Positions 28,951-38,480 of a stretch of 64,000 bases of DNA are shown here, piece by piece; the stretch's first letter is position 1, and the number at the start of each line of letters is the position of its first letter. Position numbers and translations under genes: made by a program. The notes under the pieces were generated by a model that saw nothing but the letters and a program-made list of their open reading frames with translations, made no database searches and had not been told where the DNA came from. Origin of the DNA: Gammaproteobacteria bacterium (GTDB lineage: Bacteria; Pseudomonadota; Gammaproteobacteria; HK1); the NCBI GenBank assembly GCA_012103455.1, contig WLWT01000002.1, forward strand, positions 868,001 to 932,000. The letters are read 5' to 3'.

Positions 28951-30114
28951 ATGAGCAGGCCAACGCCGCTAAAAGGCATTCGTATTATCGATCTGACCCA
29001 AGTGCTGGCGGGGCCTTACTGTACTTATCAGCTTGCCTTGCTAGGCGCTGAAGTCATCAAGATTGAGCCACCCGGCGGTGAGGGAACACGCGCCGGTGGT
29101 GCGGTAGCTGAGTTGACAGAGCAAAAGCTGGGCTTAGCGTTTTGCACCCAAAACGCGCAGAAGGATTGTCTGGAAATCGATTTAAAAGATCCCGCTGGCG
29201 TGGAGGCAGTGCTGCGCCTTTGCGCCGGTGCCGATATTTTTGTGCAGAACTACCGCCCCGGTGTGGCCGGGCGCTTAGGGCTAGGTGAGGCCGCCGTCAA
29301 AGCGCGTCAGCCGGACATTATTTATTGCTCCATATCAGCGTTTGGCGGCGAGGGACCGATCGGTCACCGGCCCGCTTATGATCACGTGGTTCAAGCCATG
29401 TCCGGCATCATGTCCACCACCGGCACGCAAGAGTCCGGCCCCATCAAAGTAGGGGCGCCGTATGTTGATTACGGCACTGGCTTGAATGCCGCGTTCGCCA
29501 TTATGGCCGCGCTGCGCGAGCGTGATCGCACGAGCCAAGGGCAAACGGTCAACGTGGCCATGTTGGACACTGCGCTGAATTTGATGGCCAACAATGTAGT
29601 CACCACCGCCGCCACCGGCATCGACATGCCGAAGCTCGGCAATGAGGCGGCGTCGCGGGCGCCGTCTTCCGGTTGTTTCAAATGCGCGGATGGCAACTTG
29701 CTCATGTTGGCGGCCAACAATGAGCGCCAGTTTCGCGATCTATGCGGGGCCTTGGGTCATGCGCAGTGGGCTGATGATCCCAGATGGTGTGAGCCGCAGG
29801 TGCGGCGCCAGCATCAAGATGCATTGCGTGAGGTATTGGCCGCCGCTTTTTTGGCTAAGGATGCCGTGGATTGGGAGTGCGTTCTAGATGGCCATGGGGT
29901 GCCGGCGGCCAGCGTTCGCACCATCGGTGAGCTGATGAAGAGCGGGCAGATTACCGCGCGGGGTCTATTGCACGAGTTAGCCATCGGCGAAGCATCGACG
30001 CCGGTTCAGTTACCGGGTATTGGTTTTCGCTTGAACGGCGATCCCTTGGGGCCCACGCGCCCACCCCGCTCCGTGGGCGCGGACAATGCCCATTGGTTAG
30101 AGCGTGATGACTGA
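28951..30114 (+). CDS. CaiB/BaiF (family III) CoA transferase, 2
   Basis: 387 residues with IRIIDLTQVLAGPYCTYQLA, AEVIKIEPPGGEGTRAGGA, NAQKDCLEIDLKDPAGVEA and ADIFVQNYRPGVAGRLGLG, typical of the family. It is divergent from the 19200 gene. It starts 8 bases after the molybdopterin enzyme and precedes the nitroreductase, so the three form an operon. Inferred role is forming or exchanging a CoA thioester of the compound handled by the molybdoenzyme. Confidence 0.9.
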   Translation: MSRPTPLKGIRIIDLTQVLAGPYCTYQLALLGAEVIKIEPPGGEGTRAGGAVAELTEQKLGLAFCTQNAQKDCLEIDLKDPAGVEAVLRLCAGADIFVQNYRPGVAGRLGLGEAAVKARQPDIIYCSISAFGGEGPIGHRPAYDHVVQAMSGIMSTTGTQESGPIKVGAPYVDYGTGLNAAFAIMAALRERDRTSQGQTVNVAMLDTALNLMANNVVTTAATGIDMPKLGNEAASRAPSSGCFKCADGNLLMLAANNERQFRDLCGALGHAQWADDPRWCEPQVRRQHQDALREVLAAAFLAKDAVDWECVLDGHGVPAASVRTIGELMKSGQITARGLLHELAIGEASTPVQLPGIGFRLNGDPLGPTRPPRSVGADNAHWLERDD

Positions 30115-30140
30115 ATGGCAGCAGAATCCAATCGAGAACG

Positions 30141-30797
30141 ATGAACGTTTCCCAGGCAATGCAAGCACGGAAATCGATCCGCAATTTTCTAAGTACCCCT
30201 GTTGCCGATGAATTGATCGGCGAGCTACTGACTAAAGCGGCCCGTGCCGCATCGGGTGGCAATCTTCAGCCCTGGCGCGTATATGTGATCAACGGCGCCA
30301 CCATGCCCCGCTTTTTACAGTACGTGCAGAGCCGAACAGAACCGGAGACACCGGCTTATCCTATCTATCCCGCCAATCTGAAAGAACCTTATCGCAGCTA
30401 CCGCTACAAGGTAGGCGAGGATATGTACGCGCTGCTCGGCGTTCCTCGGGAAGACAAAGCGGCCCGTCTTGCCCATCTGGCCAGGAACTTTTGTTTCTTT
30501 GATGCACCGGCGGCTTTTTTCTGCTTCGTGGACCGCATCATGGGACCGCCGCAGTGGTCGGATTTGGGTATGTTCCTACAGAGTTTTATGTTGTTGGCCA
30601 AGGAAGCCGGTTTGGATACCTGCCCCCAGGAAGCGTGGTCCAACAAAGCTGAAACGGTATCCACGTTTTTGGACGTGCCCGGTGAACTGATGCTCTTTTG
30701 CGGCATGGCTATTGGCGAAGCCAATCCCGCTGCGCCGGTCAATCAACTGGTTACGGAACGGGCACCGCTCGAGGATTGGACCACGTTCGTCAAATAA
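30141..30797 (+). CDS. Nitroreductase-family flavoprotein
   Basis: 218 residues with the FMN-binding N-terminus (MNVSQAMQARKSIRNFLSTP, then KAARAASGGNLQPWRVYVIN) and the C-terminal ELMLFCGMAIGEANPAAPVN. This matches nitro/flavin reductases that use NAD(P)H to reduce nitro, quinone or enoate groups. It is last in the 26597-30797 operon. A family A MITE fragment begins 10 bases after the stop. Confidence 0.88.
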   Translation: MNVSQAMQARKSIRNFLSTPVADELIGELLTKAARAASGGNLQPWRVYVINGATMPRFLQYVQSRTEPETPAYPIYPANLKEPYRSYRYKVGEDMYALLGVPREDKAARLAHLARNFCFFDAPAAFFCFVDRIMGPPQWSDLGMFLQSFMLLAKEAGLDTCPQEAWSNKAETVSTFLDVPGELMLFCGMAIGEANPAAPVNQLVTERAPLEDWTTFVK

Positions 30798-30806
30798 CGG
30801 TCTTAT

Positions 30807-31019
30807 GGGCGCCTGCTAGAAATAGTCATTTTTTCGTGAGTGCAAGGAAGCACCGCGCGCAGAACCGCAGTGTGATCACTGCTGTCCCACAAAATAGTCA
30901 AACACAGCGTATAACCTATTGATTCACATAAAAAATTGACTATGACATTGTGTTTGAGACATGGAAACAGTTTTTCTGGAAATTTCAAAGGGTTAGTATG
31001 CTCTATGGGACAACAGTGA
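30807..31019. repeat. Truncated family A MITE with nested family B MITE
   Basis: 30807-30876 is one arm of the family A MITE (GGGCGCCTGCTAGAAATAG... GTGAGTGCAAGGAAGCACC). 30877-31019 is the second 143-bp family B MITE (CACTGCTGTCCCACAAAA to ATGGGACAACAGTG). The other family A arm is missing and no 9-bp duplication is seen, so the right side was lost when the group II intron fragment joined. Confidence 0.75.
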
Positions 31020-31029
31020 TTGGCACTAG

Positions 31030-31647
31030 GCGCTCGAGCTGTGGTTCGAACGAGGGGTCAAACCGCGATGCCATGGTCAGGCACTGCTCATATGCTACGC
31101 GGCTGAGTATGTTTGCGCCTTGCAGTCCCAGCGTGATGCTCAGCGGTTCTATCAGGCAATGCCCAAATGGTTGACCCAGTTCGTCCTGACGGTAGCCCCG
31201 GATAAAACCCGCCTGCTACGCTTCAGTCTTTTCCATCCCGGCTGGCGTCGGTGTGTTGCAGGCCTGGGCTTCGAGCGCTACTGGGCCCGTAACCGGCGGG
31301 GCGGCCTGCGGGTGATGAAACGCACCGGGCGTAAGAAGTTGCAACCGGCCAAAGGGCGGATGAAGCAATGGGGCAAAGCCAAACGCCACTTGCCGATACG
31401 GCAGTTCATCCAAGGACAGAACCGGAAGCAGGTGGGGCACTCTAATAACTTCGGGGTACGCAGTCACGGCGACGCCGTATCGGGATGTTACAGCCCTGCC
31501 ATCGGCTGCGCCCACCAATGGCTGAACCGACGGGGCGCTAAGAAATCCAGTTACACCGGGTCAACGTTCAAGGCAGCCCTGCAGGAATTGGGTGTGGCGA
31601 AACCACGCGTAGTGCAGAGGAAGCGGCAGCGTGCGGTCTTTGTATGA
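31030..31647 (+). pseudogene. Group II intron reverse transcriptase/maturase 3' fragment
   Basis: The open frame starts in the RT palm and continues through the thumb and X domain: QSQRDAQRFYQAMPKWLTQF, LTVAPDKTRLLRFSLFHPG, RRGGLRVMKRTGRKKLQPAK and FIQGQNRKQVGHSNNFGVRS. The catalytic YADD box reads YAAE (near 31096). The upstream fingers and most of the palm are missing. It cannot be an active polymerase. Confidence 0.85.
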
Positions 31648-31649
31648 AC

Positions 31650-31755
31650 AAGCACCTGTCGCGAAAGCGAGTACAACCGAGGAACCGGATGCGGGAAAAC
31701 TGCACGTCCGGGTCTGTGCGGGGAGTACCCGGTAACGGGTGTTCCTACCGCGAGA
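31650..31755 (+). ncRNA. 3' end of a group II intron (domain V/VI region)
   Basis: Directly after the maturase fragment comes GGAACCGGATGCGGGAAAAC, then TGCACGTCCGGGTCTGTGC. This folds like the conserved domain V hairpin with its GGAAAC-type tetraloop region. A GC-rich hairpin (AGTACCCGGTAACGGGTGTTC) at the domain VI position follows. It ends where an IS66 fragment begins. Truncated intron, not able to splice without its 5' part. Confidence 0.6.
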
Positions 31756-31756
31756 G

Positions 31757-32091
31757 CCTATGGCGAAAATCACCAGCAGTCGTTGAGAGTATTTCTCGAT
31801 GACTCCGACGTCCAGATGGACACAAATCATCTTGAGCGGCTACTGCGATGTATCCCAATGGGAAGAAAGAGCTGGCTTTTTTGTTGGACGGAAACGGGTG
31901 CAGAGCATGTTGCGATTATCCACAGTTTGCTGGTCAATTGCCGTCTGCAAGATGTTGATCCTTACACATACCTGGTTGATGTGCTGCAGAGAGTCAGTCT
32001 TCACCCTGCAAGAGACATTCATGAGCTGATTCCCCGGAATTGGAAAGAGCGTTTTGGGAGAAATCCGTTAAAAGCGTCTCTGGACAAATAG
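31757..32091 (+). pseudogene. IS66-family transposase tnpC C-terminal fragment
   Basis: AYGENHQQSLRVFLDDSDVQ, then DTNHLERLLRCIPMGRKSWL (with the final glutamate region of the DDE domain) and DVLQRVSLHPARDIHELIPR are the IS66 C-terminus. The 5' part is absent at the junction with the intron end. The reading frame stays open until 32091. Confidence 0.8.
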
Positions 32092-32681
32092 GAGGAGTCC
32101 GGACTCTGTTTGACCGGTTACCGAGAAGGTGCGGTTCAATCCGCTGGTGAGCTGGAACGTCAATCGAGGGGCGAAATAGCCCACCTATGAAGTCAGTAGC
32201 GGGGGCGATGCGCGGAGCCCTTTGGCGTAGCACAGCGTATCGGCCCCAACCCTGACGGGCGGGCCAGTCCGCCTCAGAGCAGTAAGCCCTTACGACTCAT
32301 GCCCACATAACTGGCGAGTTTGCCCATGTTCTTGGCCCTGGCGACATCGTTCAATGCGGAGCGGATGAGGCTCCCGCGTCGCCGAGGTTCTCCTCAGCGC
32401 GCTTGGACACAGGTGTCACTGTAGGAAATCTGCCATATCGAACCATCGAGTCCGTTGGTTACAATCGCATCGCCGCATGGATGACACTCTAGATGCCATG
32501 CGCCGACAATCATCAACGCGCGCATCCGTTTGCGCTGTAGCCGCGCACGCAAATTGCGACAGTTGCGCAGCGGTTTGCGACAGCTCAAGTCGGCGCGTGA
32601 AAGGAGGAAAGAGAAATAGTTCCGCTATAGGGAACTTTCTATAGGAACTTCGTGTGGGAACTTGTGCACTACTGGCCAGTG
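32092..32681. other. Mostly non-coding scrap between IS66 and phage remnants
   Basis: The stretch at 32130-32220 has structured RNA-like sequence (repeated GGTGCGGTTCAATCCGC-type segments resembling group II intron parts), an antitoxin remnant at 32285-32400, and a block of short direct repeats of GGAACTT at 32620-32665. No intact gene. Confidence 0.4.
32285..32400 (-). pseudogene. Addiction-module antidote (HTH) fragment
   Basis: The minus strand gives SLIRSALNDVARAKNMGKLA, then SYVGMSRKGLLL-stop. This resembles the helix-turn-helix of HigA-like addiction antidote proteins (ALGDIARARGM..LA...GLSREGLYKAL). A frame break precedes it and the C-terminus is lost. Small, so confidence is limited. 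Confidence 0.45.
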
Positions 32682-33659
32682 TCAAGTGGGTGTCTCGGGC
32701 TCGATGTTGGTCGTATAGCCAGCATCGCTGATGGCATGAGTGACGCGTGTGGTAATCCACTCGCCGTCGATGCCGTCGCGGAATCCGGACAGCCGGAGCC
32801 TGATTTCGGCGGCTACGGCGGAGGTGCCGTCGATCTGAATGTCGAGGGTGGCGGTGCCGCGGGTGAGAGTGGTGAGCTTCGCGCGCGCTGCCGCGCGGGC
32901 GGCGGCTGGAGATGTGTGTGGGTGGCGGAGCGTGTAGACAGGCTCGCCATCGCCTATCGTCACGGCGGTCCGGGTACCGCTCTGGACATCGTGCCAACTC
33001 GCGCGTACAGCCCCGTATTGTCCACGCTCGGCGAGCGTGACGCGGTAGTCGATGGCGTCTGAGCGATGGATGGCGAGGATGGGCAGGGTCTGGCCGCTGG
33101 CGCTGTGGGCGGTGCCCTTGGGTATGAACAACAGGTGCCCCGACGCTGGCTTGGCTACGGCGTCGTGTTGGTGGCTCAGCCGCGTTAACAGGTGGAGAGC
33201 GGACTCTTCCGTCTGATCGATATGTGGCAGGGCGATGTCACGCAGTTCGCGCCCGACGCGCGCGACTAGGCCGTGCTCGGCGGCGATGGTGTGCACTATG
33301 GCACCCAGCGTGGTCGGTGGCCATAACCGCGTCCGTGGTGCCTTGATGCGCGCGCGCATATCGGCCGCCTTGGCCTTGATAACGATCTGAGCGGGTGGGC
33401 CGCTCAACTCCAACTCATCGACGACGAATGCCCCCATGTCGTTTAATCCGCGCTCGCGGTAGCCGAGCGAGACGGACAGGGTGGCGCTGCGGCGTGGCAG
33501 CTCGATCATGCCGTCTCTGTCATCCAACGTGAGCGTGAGCGTGTCGCTCTGGTGGCCGGCTTCATCGACAATCTTCAGTGACTTGTGATGTGCGCGGACG
33601 CGCGCGGTGATATCGCTCCCATCGGCGCGCAGAACGATCGTAGGCGTCATCAGTCCCAC
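32682..33659 (-). CDS. Phage late control protein D (P2 gpD-like)
   Basis: 325 residues similar to P2 gpD/VgrG-type hub proteins of contractile tails: TPTIVLRADGSDITARVRAH, LTLTLDDRDGMIELPRRSAT, the YRVTL... domain and the C-terminal LRLSGFRDGIDGEWITTRVT, then HAISDAGYTT. It overlaps the gpX gene start. The frame is intact, unlike its upstream neighbours. Confidence 0.85.
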   Translation of the reverse strand: MGLMTPTIVLRADGSDITARVRAHHKSLKIVDEAGHQSDTLTLTLDDRDGMIELPRRSATLSVSLGYRERGLNDMGAFVVDELELSGPPAQIVIKAKAADMRARIKAPRTRLWPPTTLGAIVHTIAAEHGLVARVGRELRDIALPHIDQTEESALHLLTRLSHQHDAVAKPASGHLLFIPKGTAHSASGQTLPILAIHRSDAIDYRVTLAERGQYGAVRASWHDVQSGTRTAVTIGDGEPVYTLRHPHTSPAAARAAARAKLTTLTRGTATLDIQIDGTSAVAAEIRLRLSGFRDGIDGEWITTRVTHAISDAGYTTNIEPETPT

Positions 33660-33910
33660 AACCTCACGGTCTGGGCTGCCCGGGGCTCAGGGAGCGTGGG
33701 GAGCTGGATGAGCACGCCGGCGGGCAGGGTCACGCCGGCGTCGGCGAGCCCAGGATTGGCCTCTAGGACTATTTCAACAGCGCCGCTCTGGCGGCCATAG
33801 TGACGCCAGCAGATGGCATCGACCATATCGCCGTCGTGGGTGCGGTATATCACGCCGCACACCTCTCGCGCGGGAAAGGATCGCGCCGGGCCTTCATGCG
33901 TCATACTCAT
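33650..33910 (-). CDS. Phage tail protein X (P2 gpX-like, LysM-type)
   Basis: 86 residues with VIYRTHDGDMVDAICWRHYG, then VEIVLEANPGLADAGVTLPA and GVLIQLP. This is a short LysM-like domain that defines gpX of contractile tails. Overlaps the gpD start by 10 bases and the gpU end by 17 bases, the standard order U-X-D. Confidence 0.85.
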   Translation of the reverse strand: MSMTHEGPARSFPAREVCGVIYRTHDGDMVDAICWRHYGRQSGAVEIVLEANPGLADAGVTLPAGVLIQLPTLPEPRAAQTVRLWD

Positions 33911-34266
33911 ATGGCGCCAGCACGATCGAGAAATCTATCTGCCGGGGCGTGCCATCAGCGAAGAAGTAGCGCTGTGTCTCTTCGATCCGCAGGATGACCC
34001 ATTGGTGCCAGATCTGCCCGGTGCCATCGACCAACATCAAAGGCCTGCCCTAGCCGGCCTCAGCGCGCATCGCGTCGATCTGCCCGTGCCCGCCGCGGTA
34101 GTGCGGATGGATCCTACCGCTCAAAGTGAGCGTGTCGCTGTCTGGCCCGATATATTGCCGCGCGGCCGATGCGCGCTTGAGCGGGCCAGCGCCAGGCCGA
34201 GCGGCGAGAGAGCGTCTGGTAAGCTGCGCTGTCCAGCGTGAATGTGTAGTCCCCTGGACGCATCAT
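33894..34266 (-). pseudogene. Phage tail protein U (P2 gpU-like), frameshifted and with a stop
   Basis: The N-terminus MMRPGDYTFTLDSAAYQTLS is in one frame. After about 34160 the homology continues in another: IHPHYRGGHGQIDAMRAEAG-stop-GRPLMLVDG, then HQWVILRIEETQRYFFADGT and PRQIDF. Thus one frameshift and one TAG are needed to explain it. It lies between tape measure and gpX as expected. Confidence 0.8.
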
Positions 34267-34344
34267 GAACTCATCAGCCATCGTACAGTCCAGCGCGGGC
34301 GTGTTGCCGCTGGTGATCCTCGATCTCGCGCATGATGCGATGCA

Positions 34345-35905
34345 CTAGAGCGTCTGTGTTCTCGCTCGGAGATTGATGGACGGTGATGTTATGGTGTTGT
34401 GTGTCGTGTGGCTAATTTGCTTCTGCGGTGCTGTCGCAGCAACCGGTGATGCCATTGATGCCGTAGGCACGGCTGCCATAGCCGCGGTTAACGCGACTGG
34501 TTTAAATGTCGGTAGTTCTATTTTTTGCTGTTTTAGTTTTACGGCTTTTGGTTTGTCTTTTTCGTCTTCATCATCCCCAAACCAACTCGATACCGTGTTC
34601 CATGTTTCTCCGACCACGTTAGTGATCGCAGCAAACTTGTTGGCAACCCAATCCAACGCTTTTTGGGATTGATTCACAATCCCTTGCCAGAGAATCGTAA
34701 AAAACGGCTAATCGGCTCCCGATGCTCGATGACTATCCCTAGCGGAGACCAGGACAGCACCCTACGAATCAGGCTATCCCCGTCCGTGAAGGCCGTTTTC
34801 ACGGATGCCCATACACCACTGAAGAACTCGCTAATCGGCTCCCAGTGGGTGATGATGAGCCCAGCCGCTACAGCAATGCCGCCGATAATCAGTCCCACCG
34901 GATTGGTCATCAATGCCGTGGTGAGTCCCTTGATCGCGCCGATGACTACCGGGATAGTTTTTGTGGCCAATGCCACCAGAGCACCAGCGAATCCTTTAAT
35001 AGCCCCGCCTACGGCTAACGCCTTGGTTCTTACTGCAGTAATCAATGCCGTCGCGTTGAACGCGGCCAACTTGGTGTTGGCGAGCGCTACACCTGCAGGC
35101 AGCGACTTAACAGCCGTGAGGGCAGACAGCCAGCCGCCCTTGATAAAGGTCCACGCGTAACCGCTCGCTATAGCGCCCACTCTCATGCCGATGAGCCCGG
35201 TCGTGATGCCCATGATCGCGGTGGTGGCGACGGGGAAGTGCTCGGCTACATTGACCACGCCGCCCACCACCCAACTGAGTCCTTGGGTCGCGGCATTGAG
35301 CGTCGGCAACAACACCGAGCCTAGCGTCACCCCAGGCGTGTCACCTGGTTAGCGAACAAGGTCAGTTGGTTTTCGGTGGTGGCGGCCCGCGCTTCGTACT
35401 CCTGTTGCATTGACCCCGCATATGCGGTTTGGTCGGCGACCAGCGCCAGGGCTTCGCGGTAGCTGTCCAAGCCACCGACTAGCTTAGCCATGCCGTCGGC
35501 GTACTCAGCACCGAACAGGTCCATCAACGTGCCCATCACGTCGTCCGACGACTTCACCGTCTCCAAGAAGCCGATTAACGCGCCCTGAGCATCTTGCTCA
35601 ATCGATTGCTTCAGCGTGCGCGCATTCAATCCGATACCGGCGAGTCCCTCCTGGAATTTCTTGTTCTGCTTGTCAGCGGCTTTTAGCTTCAACAGCAATG
35701 CGTTGATGCCGGTGGCGGCGACCTCTGGAGGGGTCTTTAACTCGAGGAAGGTGGCAGCCAGCGCGCCGACCTGCTGACCGGTTAAGCCGTAGAGCTTGGC
35801 GGTCGATCCGGTGCGGTTGGCGATGTTTAGCATATCCCTTGCTGTGGCATCCATGTTGTTGCTCAAGTGGTTGGACGAAGCCGCTACGCGGCAGCTTGAA
35901 GCCAT
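34345..35905 (-). pseudogene. Phage tail tape measure protein, truncated and frameshifted
   Basis: Three frames in order cover the tape measure: LSNNMDATARDMLNIANRTG with QQVGALAATFLELKTPPEVA (TP901-like domain), then VTLGSVLLPTLNAATQGLSW, then VNQSQKALDWVANKFAAITN. The first break is one missing G near 35332 (CTGGGG before TGACG). The second is one missing T in a T6 run near 34700. The N-terminal part is cut at about 35907 by the recombinase segment. Confidence 0.85.
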
Positions 35906-35945
35906 TGGCTTTTACTCATGGTTTAGATGAAGCGGAGACTTCCCC

Positions 35946-36900
35946 GTGCCCGCAATTCGGCGTGTGTCATTGGGAACCCGCCTCAGGCAAGCACACGAGA
36001 AGTCCGGCTTTGAGGCGTTATACCAGAAACGCCTACGCGCCCTAAAACTCAAAGGCCATGCCCGTAAAACCATTGCGGGCTATGCCACAGGCGTGCGCCG
36101 CCTGGGCGAACACCTCAAGCGCTGCCCGGGCGATGTCACCAAGGCAGAAGCTCGACCCCCCTGTCGACTGCCTGCTCCAAACGCCTGCCTGGGCCCCCAT
36201 GAAGATTGACCGTCACGGTATTCGCTTTCTCTACGCAGAAGTCCTCGCTCAATCATGGCCCGGGCTCGATTTCGCTAAGGCGCCCAAGACCCAGCGCCTA
36301 CCCGATAGCCTGACGCCAAATGAGCGTGCCCACATTCTCCACATCACTCGCCGGTTTGACCTTCAGTGCTTGGGGTTCGTCACGGATACGTTGGGTCTGC
36401 GCCGGGGTGACACACGGCGCCTTGGGTGCGCCGACATCGACCGTGAGCGCGGGCAGGTACCTATCCGCACCTCCAAGGGCCATCAAGCTCGCTTTGTGCT
36501 TTTGCCGTCAATGACGTTGCCGGTTCTGCGCAAGCTGTGGTGCCCTCATCGCCATCCACGAGGGGTGTTCCCTCGCCGTGACGGGGCCTCGGCCACCGGC
36601 TCATTGGACCGCGCCAACGGGCAAAAGGGCTTTCAGCAGGGCGTTGCTGATGCACGGGTCCTAAAGCGCGTCTCGATTCATTCCCTTCGTCATAGCGACG
36701 CCCCACCTATGTTGGAGGCGGGACTCACACTCAGTGCTATTGAGCATCAACGGGGGCACGCCTGTCCTAAGACCACCGCTCGCTATGTGCCTATGACCGA
36801 GAAAAGCGCGGGCGATGCCCAGGCAATGCCGGAGGCCCTGGTTGGCCGGTTTGCATCAACATTGCGCACCCTATGGGGTGAGGCGGGCTCGGCATCAATG
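35946..36900 (+). pseudogene. IS91-associated tyrosine recombinase, frameshifted
   Basis: The N-terminal SAM-like part (LRQAHEKSGFEALYQKRLRA, KTIAGYATGVRRLGEHLKRC) is in one frame. From about 36170 the catalytic domain is in another (KIDRHGIRFLYAEVLAQSWP onward). Catalytic residues are intact: R in TLGLRRGDTRR, K in TSKGHQARF, HSLRH, the late H in EHQRGHACP and the nucleophile Y in TTARYVPMTEK. Such recombinases precede IS91-family transposases, as here. Confidence 0.75.
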
Positions 36901-36911
36901 CCTCACCTCGA

Positions 36912-37998
36912 TTGGCTGAGTTGGTGCGCAGCGGGATGGCTGAGTTGATTAAACACGCCGGCCCCCGCTCACCGCTCATCAACGCCACGGCCTACAGGCT
37001 ATCGCTCTTGGTCGCACGGGTGCCGTGGGGGCGACTTCGATGGATTGCACCCATTGGGCTCATCAACACTCTCGAAGGCGTTCGTGTGGTCACCGTAGTT
37101 GTCCCCGGTGCCAACACGCCAGCGCCCAGGACGGGCTGGAGCGCCAGCGGGCCAAGCGCTGGCCGGTCCCTGACTTCATGGCCACTGTTACCCTGCCCGC
37201 GGCGCTACGCGCCTTGGCCTACCGCGAACCTGAGCGCGTCTAGGCTGGCCTGTTCGCCGCTGTCGCTCAACCCCTCAAGACCTTCGGAATCAATCCTCCA
37301 CCACTCAACGCCGATAGCGGCTTTTGTGCCGTACTGCCCACTCACTCGCCCCGAGTGACTGACCCTCCCCATCTACCGGTCCTCATACCGGGTGGGGGTG
37401 TGCCGCGTCAGTCAGGTCAACCTTGCCTGTGGCGCGCGCTGGATGAGCGCGATTATCTGTTCAATGGCTTCGCCCTGGCCAAGGTGTTGCGGGCGAAGTG
37501 TCTTGATGAGTGGTGCAACAGCGGGCTCACGCTGCCTAAATCGTTGCCCAAGAAGGGGGGGGGCACTGTCAATCGGTTGGCAACGGTTTACCCGCACTGA
37601 AATATCTATCCCGCTCTCTCTACCGCGCTGTGATTGGCGAGGGCGATATGGTTCGGTTCGAACGCGCTCAGCGCACCGTTACTTTTCCTTATCGCCACGC
37701 CAAGACCCGCAAATAGGAGCGCCTGACCTGGCCCTTAGTCGAGTGCCTGTGGCGTATCGCCATGCACCTCCTGCCCAAGCGCATACCGCCGGTGCGCAAC
37801 TACGGTTTGCTTCATGGCAACGCCAAGCCATTATGGCGGCTCGTGCAGTGGGTACGGCACATCGCACCGGCGCCGGTGTCACCCAAAACGGCTAGACCTT
37901 TTCACTGCCCGCACTGCGGTTCTCCCATGCGAGGTGGGTCGTTCATACCAAACAGGGCGTTTATCTCGCCACTCGGACCGCCACTACCGGGGGGGTGA
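36912..37998 (+). pseudogene. IS91-family transposase remnant
   Basis: The zinc-binding N-terminal region is seen as CGHRSCPRCQHASAQDGLER, then MATVTLPAALRALA. HLPVLIPGGGV follows, corresponding to the HPHLHVLVPGGG metal block, with the histidines mostly lost. NGLPALKYLSRSLYRAVIGE and VTFPYRHAKTRK come next, and the end has RIPPVRNYGLLHGNAK. Several frame changes and stops make it inactive. Confidence 0.7.
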
Positions 37999-38211
37999 GT
38001 CACGGCATGGCTGCCTGAAACGCTAGCCTTGCGGCGCAGGCGATTGGATTGCGCCGCCACACTCACTATAGGGAGGGTGGGTCTTGGGCTATGGCATCCT
38101 CCAAGTTTGGCCGGGCTGGCTCAGGCTACCGCTCGGCTTCAACAAAGCCCGAATTCCGCCAACCCCCGCCTGCCGCCGAACACCTCGAACTAATTACCAT
38201 ACACTAAGGCT

Positions 38212-38282
38212 GCCCTAACCCCGGGCTTGTCCAACACCGGAGCAGGTCGCGGCTACGCGCGACCTAGCCTTATTTGTTAGGT
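38212..38282 (-). other. attC-like site of the brnT/brnA cassette
   Basis: On the minus strand ACCTAACAAATAAGGC, a palindromic stem GGTCGCGCG/CGCGACC and a final GGGGTTAGGGC form an attC-type imperfect palindrome of 71 bp. The TAA stop of the brnA-like gene lies inside the outer core, typical for cassettes. Confidence 0.7.
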
Positions 38283-38480
38283 CGTCGCAGCCTTTCCAGC
38301 GAGATAGTCACGAAGCGCTTTGTTAACGGCCTCCGAGTTCGGAAACCTCTCATGGAGATCAGGATCGATGAGCACTACATTTGTACCCGCGCGATACCTG
38401 GCCGCATACTTTCCGCGCTCTCCGTATTTGATAAGTTCTTCCGGGTACTCGTCCCGCATTGTGTCTCTATCGTTGCTCAT
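38277..38480 (-). CDS. BrnA-like antitoxin (small protein downstream of brnT)
   Basis: 67 residues: MSNDRDTMRDEYPEELIKYG, then RGKYAARYRAGTNVVLIDPD and SEAVNKALRDYLAG. It overlaps brnT by 14 bases and is expected by position to be its antitoxin. The sequence resembles small cassette antitoxins with a RGKYxxRYxxGTNVVLxDPD core rather than canonical BrnA, so the name is positional. Confidence 0.65.
   Translation of the reverse strand: MSNDRDTMRDEYPEELIKYGERGKYAARYRAGTNVVLIDPDLHERFPNSEAVNKALRDYLAGKAATT

Noticed and set aside
32600..32665. TATAGGAACTTC looked like half of an FRT/Flp recombination site
   Set aside because: Only one half-arm matches and the local sequence is a simple repeat of GGAACTT. 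No second arm with the FRT spacer is present, so it is coincidence.
36912..38211. IS91-type remnant as an ISCR that mobilised the cassette array
   Set aside because: The transposase is fragmentary and its oriIS/terIS ends could not be identified, so a role in moving the array cannot be supported.
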